Shown here piece after piece: positions 59,736 through 64,000 of a stretch of DNA of 64,000 nucleotides. Source of the stretch: Trichuris trichiura (taxonomy: Eukaryota > Nematoda > Enoplea > Trichinellida > Trichuridae); contig JBAJFE010000004.1 in assembly GCA_037903355.1 (NCBI GenBank), positions 3,890,001 through 3,954,000 on the forward strand. The letters are read 5' to 3'. Each line of letters opens with the position of its first letter. Positions within the stretch are counted from its first letter, which is position 1. Both the position numbers and the translations under genes were made by a program. The notes beneath the pieces are model-generated. The model saw nothing but the letters and a program-made list of their open reading frames with translations, did not search any database and had not been told where the DNA came from.

Positions 59736-59807
59736 AGTTTATTAATAAAAGTTTTTTTTTTCAACGGGACATAGAAAATCCGTACAAAAAGAAGCCAAAA
59801 AATGAAA

Positions 59808-59822
59808 TATTACTGTTTTTGA
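59808..59822 (+). repeat. Right target-site duplication of the Penelope-like element
   Basis: TATTACTGTTTTTGA, identical to 57117-57131. The first T may also belong to the terminal inverted repeat. Confidence 0.8.
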
Positions 59823-62275
59823 CATAAAGGAAAAAGCTGTTTCTATTGCTAAGTTTTGCCAAAGCCATAAAAGGGTAAAACTTGACGTACACTTCATCCG
59901 ATTATGCGCACGCCTAAAAGCAGCTTCATCAAAGTGGATATTTCATTCATTGAAAGGCGAAGTAATGAATGAGCCTGCTGCAGCTACGTCCTTACGAGTT
60001 GTTAGCGTAATGGTTTACGCATTTGTTATTAATGGTAGATTTTCCATGGGGAATCGAAATGACGGAGCGCTGAACGAAAGTACAATGTTTATTCTTCGGA
60101 ATGCTACTTGCGTTGTCGCTCAATGAATTACGTCTTTAAAGCGCCCTAATACTTTTCTGACTTCTTGCTACTTTGCCTACGCGCATTCAACACTATCGTC
60201 ATTCATTAGACGGACTGAATATCGATTCTTTTGCCTACGATCGAGCGAACGGCAATTTACGCTGTCAAAATAATGAATGGACACGTAAAAGGCCGCTGTT
60301 TTCCGACTTACGCTCAACGGAATGGAAAAATGCGTCTTTAAAAATGTTTTTCAAGCTATTACGCTTTATCGATGACACACGACGGACAAAATAGGCTTTC
60401 ATTGCCCGTACAAACAAATAAGTGTCCGATATTTAGGGAATTATTAAAGCACAACGCAGTTTACCGAATGTTTGCTTAATGCTGCATAACTAAGCAACAT
60501 TACAAAAAATGTAAAGTTCTTTCGATTAGGTTTGTTCATTTTTGTTTTTTTTTAAATTTATAAGAAAATATTAACGAGGAAATGGTGACGCGCCTGACGT
60601 AAACAACTTTTTGTACCTGCGCACCATAATACGGTTACGTTGCGGTTAGTTCAAAACAGAATGTGTCTCGGGTTAAGCTAGACGATCGTTTTATTTGTTA
60701 ATGCTTTTAAATAATTTACGAGAAGACTCCTCTACTTTTCATCTATTTTGGGGTTGCTTGTTTTGCGGAAGCTCGGGATAAATCGGCCGCGCAAGTCGCC
60801 TTTGGCTATTAGTTCGACCGTATACGTAGTTCCCATTTTTTTTGTAGAAATTCCTTGTTAAACTCGGTCGTGCGGTTAGGCACTTTCAATATTTTTTCAT
60901 TTGCACGCCCAGCCTCGCCTTTAATTTAAAGAATTTTGCTTTGCGCGTGAGAATAGTTACCATCGCTATTTTGACCTTGCCCCATCACGATTCCTTTAGC
61001 AGCAGCAACCTTCCTTGTCCATAGTTTGTAAATTTTTTTAGCTGTCTGCCTGCAATGTAACGTCAAGGCAGTAACACCGCGTACGGTGCTGTCTCCTTAC
61101 CAGTAGCCCGTCCGCCTTGGATACGAAAGCAAACAACCGGCTCTACGAATGAAACGAAGGTCAGCAAGTTGTCTCCTTGTGGCTAGGTATGATATTGTTT
61201 GTACTTTCCATGGCTTTTACAGGGTCACCTTCTCTTGTCAACTCGTCCTGCTCGCCTATGCGCAAACAGTCCAGCCTATGGTCAATCCGTTCAGCTTGGC
61301 GTTTTAGTGACCTTCAGGTGACATATTCTCCGCAGTTTCGAACAAGCCATAATCCGTATTTTTCTTTATCTTTCAAAGTTTGAATAATCCAGTTTCGAAC
61401 ACGAAGTTGTCGCCCAATAGATAGAAGAAGAACAATTCGATTGAAATGATATTGTCATCGGCCAAGAAGGAGAACAACGGACAACGGAAAGTCGACTAAT
61501 TATGAATTACCTTTTCTGAAGTCGTCGGATGACGAGTTACAAATTGTTGGCATCTACAGAGGCCGCCTTGGAGGCATAACTTCGAAATGCCATTTGACAC
61601 TGGCGTCAAATAACGTATGCTACAAGTAAATTATCGGTTAAGTTGGTTTATTTGACATATTACCATTTTGTTGCTGTTCCATCATAACGGTTTTATCCTC
61701 AAGGCTATCGCGGTTACGAACGCGTTTGCCATTGTTTAAACAGTGCCTATAGCATTGAGAAAGTCTAGTCGATTGTTTCCTTGCAAGGATCGCCTTTTTC
61801 TTGTTCAGTTGCCTTGAAATCGATGCTGACAAGTGCTCAAGGCCGGCGACAATTAACCTCGTCTTCCATTCATGCTGTTTTTGGGCTTTTTGATCCGCAG
61901 GGTATCACAGTACTACGTCTTGCCTGCCGATCTGTCTGACGCATCGAGCATCAATGCCAGGCGATAAGTGGAACCGAACTTTGCGCAGGCAAAACTAGAA
62001 GCTAACAAAGCTTTTTTCCTCGTACACTTCCAGCGACTGTTCGCCTTAGGCAAGAGCCATTATAGGGAAACGTTCCTCCTCCATACTGTAGGCCAATTTC
62101 CCCATTGTTCGGCCCATTGTTCTTTTCATTCACTCTCTCTCCGACCAGGCGGTCGAGTAGGAGCGGACGAAAAGGTACCATCGTCCAGCAAGGATCCAGC
62201 AAGGAATTTCGCCTGCTTTTTGGCCAAATTGATTACGTATTCGAGCGCTTTTACCTTCGTCTTTGCAGGTCAAGC
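59823..62275. other. Intergenic and 5' region of the CDK gene
   Basis: About 2.4 kb without a recognised gene. ORF 60173-60394 (plus, TTG start) and ORF 61177-61383 show no family. The part just before 62,276 ends in a pyrimidine-rich TTCGTCTTTGCAG, probably the acceptor of a 5' UTR intron of the kinase gene, so non-coding first exon(s) may lie here. Confidence 0.4.
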
Positions 62276-62553
62276 ATGCCCAATGAATCCGTCGTGAATT
62301 CGGAAAATCGGGCTCCTTCGACCAGTCCTCGTCGAATCCATTCGCCTCCGTCCAGTCAATATGTGGAACTGAGCAAAATTGGCAGCGGGGCCTACGGGCT
62401 CGTCATGAAGGGCAGAAATACAAAGACGGGTGAAGTTATTGCCCTGAAGCGTATGGTCGTTCGCCTTTCCGACGGAGGTATACCCCAAAGCATTTTGAGG
62501 GAGATTGGACTTCTACGTCGTATGGGCGATCTGGAACATCCAAACATAGTGAG
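62276..62553 (+). CDS. CDK4/6: Cyclin-dependent kinase, CDK4/6 type (first coding exon)
   Basis: G1-phase kinase that phosphorylates retinoblastoma-family proteins with cyclin D. Only the N-terminal part is visible. An acceptor six bases upstream of the codon context (TTTGCAG) is followed by ATG, then MPNESVVNSENRAPSTSPRR, the Gly-rich loop KIGSGAYGLVMKG, the catalytic Lys in VIALKRMVV, and a C-helix PQSILREIGLLRRM where CDK1/2 have PSTAIRE and CDK4/6 have PLSTVRE/PISTVRE. LEHPNIVR closes the exon at a GTAAGC donor. The extra residues before the C-helix (RLSDGGIPQS) also favour CDK4/6. No continuing exon was recognised in the remaining 1.4 kb. Confidence 0.8.
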
Positions 62554-64000
62554 GTAAGCCAGGCTTTTTTCCTCAAATTTCATTGTCGGTTTCGTGTCAC
62601 GCTCGTTCCTTCAAAAGTCAATTGTCTTCAACACGTAAAGCCTATAAATTTTGATATTGCTATCCGTAACTGTCGCCCGTCGTCGAAGTAGTCGTCGGGG
62701 GCCGAAGTTGCACGATTGTTTGCATAATCGATTGCGCAATGGTTGGTTTAGTCGGTTTGCAAAATTGCAGCGCACCAAATTGAACTTTCAAGCAATGCTT
62801 TTCCGCTTGGTGGAAGAGTACATAAAAGCGCTGCTGCTTCCGCGCTTGTCAAATATTTAAATTTTTGAATTTTTTTAAAATCACTTTCGAGAGTATCCTG
62901 CACTCGTATAGAAGAACTTAGGCTTCACTGGTTGCTTTGCAGACCGTTGGTATTTCAAGCGACATTGTACTGCTCCGTTTTAAGATAACCTTTATTTGCA
63001 TAAACCCCCCACTTCCGGATGATTCGGTCGTTTTTCTCAAACTCGTCTCGTTTGTGATATCGCGGGCGAATTTGAAAATGTTTACCCGCTTATGGTTTTC
63101 GCTAAAGATTGAATGGACCCCTATATGAATAGCACTTGTCGAATAGTTGATAAAGATAACCTGTAAATCCTCTTCCATTTTCTTCAAGCATACGAATCGT
63201 TCGATTAAATATCCCAACCCCGCAGAGTTGTCGTATGGGCGAACAACAGCGATTGTCCCACCCTTATATGGCTTACTTTCACATCGATGCTTGTTAAGTT
63301 GATGAAAAACTAATTTCCTTCTTCTGCCTATTTTAATGCCACAGTACGCTTGAAAGCGTGAAATACCTTCTATTATTTATGCTCTATTGGCTTTGTGCCC
63401 GTTACTTATTCTGGTTTGTTTTTGAACGTCAAAACGAAAGCGAGAAAAAGGCAAATTCGGGCGAGTTTATTGTATAAACGTAGAAGTGAAGGCATTCGCA
63501 ACGTCAACCGGTAATTTGTTCGCGGATCTGTCAGACGCGCGCAATACCGATTGCAGACACTTCGTAAAGAAGACAAGAATGTTGAAGAGCGCGAGGGTCA
63601 AGGACTTTCTTCCCCGATTAAAATATAGAAAAATAAAGTAACAAATCAGTGCAACAAATTTCGCGCTTTAAACAGCACTGAAAGCTCAGCTCGAATCGAA
63701 TCTGCTCAATGGTAGTTCGGGAAAGGAAAAAATTTGAATAATCAACAGTTTTTCGTCTCTTTATTTCAAATTCTTCTGTATTGATTTTCAGGTATTTTCT
63801 CTAGTAATTTTATTATTGAGTAAAGTCGACTCTCAATGCTCAGTTCGAATTATCCAATAATTTTCAACCCTCGGACGGAGGGTTGAAAAGTTAGCCAATA
63901 AGATTGCAACGGAAAATGGAAATTTTTTTCAAAAACCTTTCGAAGACGCTTCTTTGTTTCTTATCTCTCAGGTGAAGCTACTTTTTAAATTGAACCAATC
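62554..64000 (+). other. Probable intron of the CDK gene
   Basis: AT-rich sequence after the GTAAGC donor, to the window end. I could not find kinase motifs (HRDLKPQN, DFGLA or similar) in any plus-strand frame. ORFs at 62651, 62937 (plus) and 62918 (minus) have no family character. A hairpin lies near 63,856-63,901. Confidence 0.45.
63856..63901. repeat. Inverted repeat / hairpin
   Basis: TTTTCAACCCTC and GAGGGTTGAAAA pair perfectly around a five-base centre. The match extends imperfectly outward (CCAATAA with TTAGCCAATAAG). No ORF or known family is associated. Confidence 0.5.

Larger units (their letters stand above)
57132..59807 (+). mobile_element. Penelope-like retroelement (EN+ PLE)
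   Basis: A 2.68-kb element bounded by a perfect 15-bp target-site duplication. Near its ends lies a 35-bp inverted repeat: 57162-57196 and 59774-59808 match in reverse complement at 34 of 35 positions (core TTTTGTACGGATTTTC). Inverted or partial terminal repeats are typical of Penelope-like elements. It encodes one intact ORF and has a T-run and strong hairpin downstream of it. Its base composition and codon use (A-rich) differ from the surrounding host genes. The intact ORF, perfect duplication and near-identical repeats point to a recent insertion. Confidence 0.93.

Noticed and set aside
1..64000. CRISPR arrays, tRNA, rRNA, bacterial operons or toxin/defence systems
   Set aside because: No regularly spaced repeats, no paired A/B-box cloverleaf candidate and no rRNA-like block were seen; the window is intron-bearing animal DNA.

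Overview
The window is eukaryotic, animal-type DNA. Genes are split by many short GT-AG introns (mostly about 45-60 bp, a few of 0.4-5 kb), sit close together on both strands, and encode clear metazoan proteins: CPSF1, ABHD16A, RMC1, OSGEP, PIP4P/TMEM55, HIP1, a DBHS protein, eIF5B, MsrB and CDK4/6. Gene density, intron size and base composition fit a small-genome invertebrate. A nematode, perhaps of the Trichuris/Trichinella clade, is my best guess; this is inference from style, not from a diagnostic marker. Exon joins were made by hand from splice sites, reading frame and remembered family architecture. For CPSF1, ABHD16A and PIP4P copy A every junction keeps frame, and the products (1441, 547 and 257 aa) match the lengths of their animal relatives.

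Layout. 0-9 kb: a hairpin MITE, CPSF1 (minus), a gene-poor stretch with a second MITE copy, then a C15orf61-like gene. 9-16.8 kb: ABHD16A and RMC1 (plus, in tandem), converging on an intronless OSGEP (minus). 16.8-20.5 kb: a tandem duplication of a PIP4P phosphatase gene. One copy looks normal; the other has lost the CX5R active site, and a relic of the OSGEP 5' end lies between them. 20.9-32.6 kb: HIP1 (minus) in about 11.7 kb, whose introns carry a pogo-type MITE and a complete but decayed 2.48 kb Tigger transposon. 32.6-35.7 kb: no recognised gene. 35.7-39.5 kb: a DBHS (NONO/SFPQ/PSPC1) RNA-binding gene. 39.5-45.4 kb: mostly unassigned, with coding-like blocks, another MITE copy and microsatellites. 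45.4-51.9 kb: eIF5B, convergent with MsrB (51.9-52.6 kb). 53.4-56 kb: a MITE relic, a small chromo-shadow protein and a dual-specificity phosphatase-like gene with Ser in place of the catalytic Cys. 57.1-59.8 kb: an apparently intact Penelope-like retroelement with a 15-bp target-site duplication. 62.3 kb to the end: the first coding exon of a CDK4/6-type kinase; the rest lies outside or was not recognised.

The host genes are mostly housekeeping: mRNA 3' processing, lipid hydrolysis, Mon1-Ccz1 regulation, tRNA t6A synthesis, phosphoinositide turnover, clathrin/actin linkage, RNA binding, translation initiation, oxidative repair and cell cycle. They form no evident operon or pathway. The novelty lies in decayed paralogues, pseudoenzymes and mobile elements. 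No CRISPR, tRNA, rRNA or prokaryotic system was seen.
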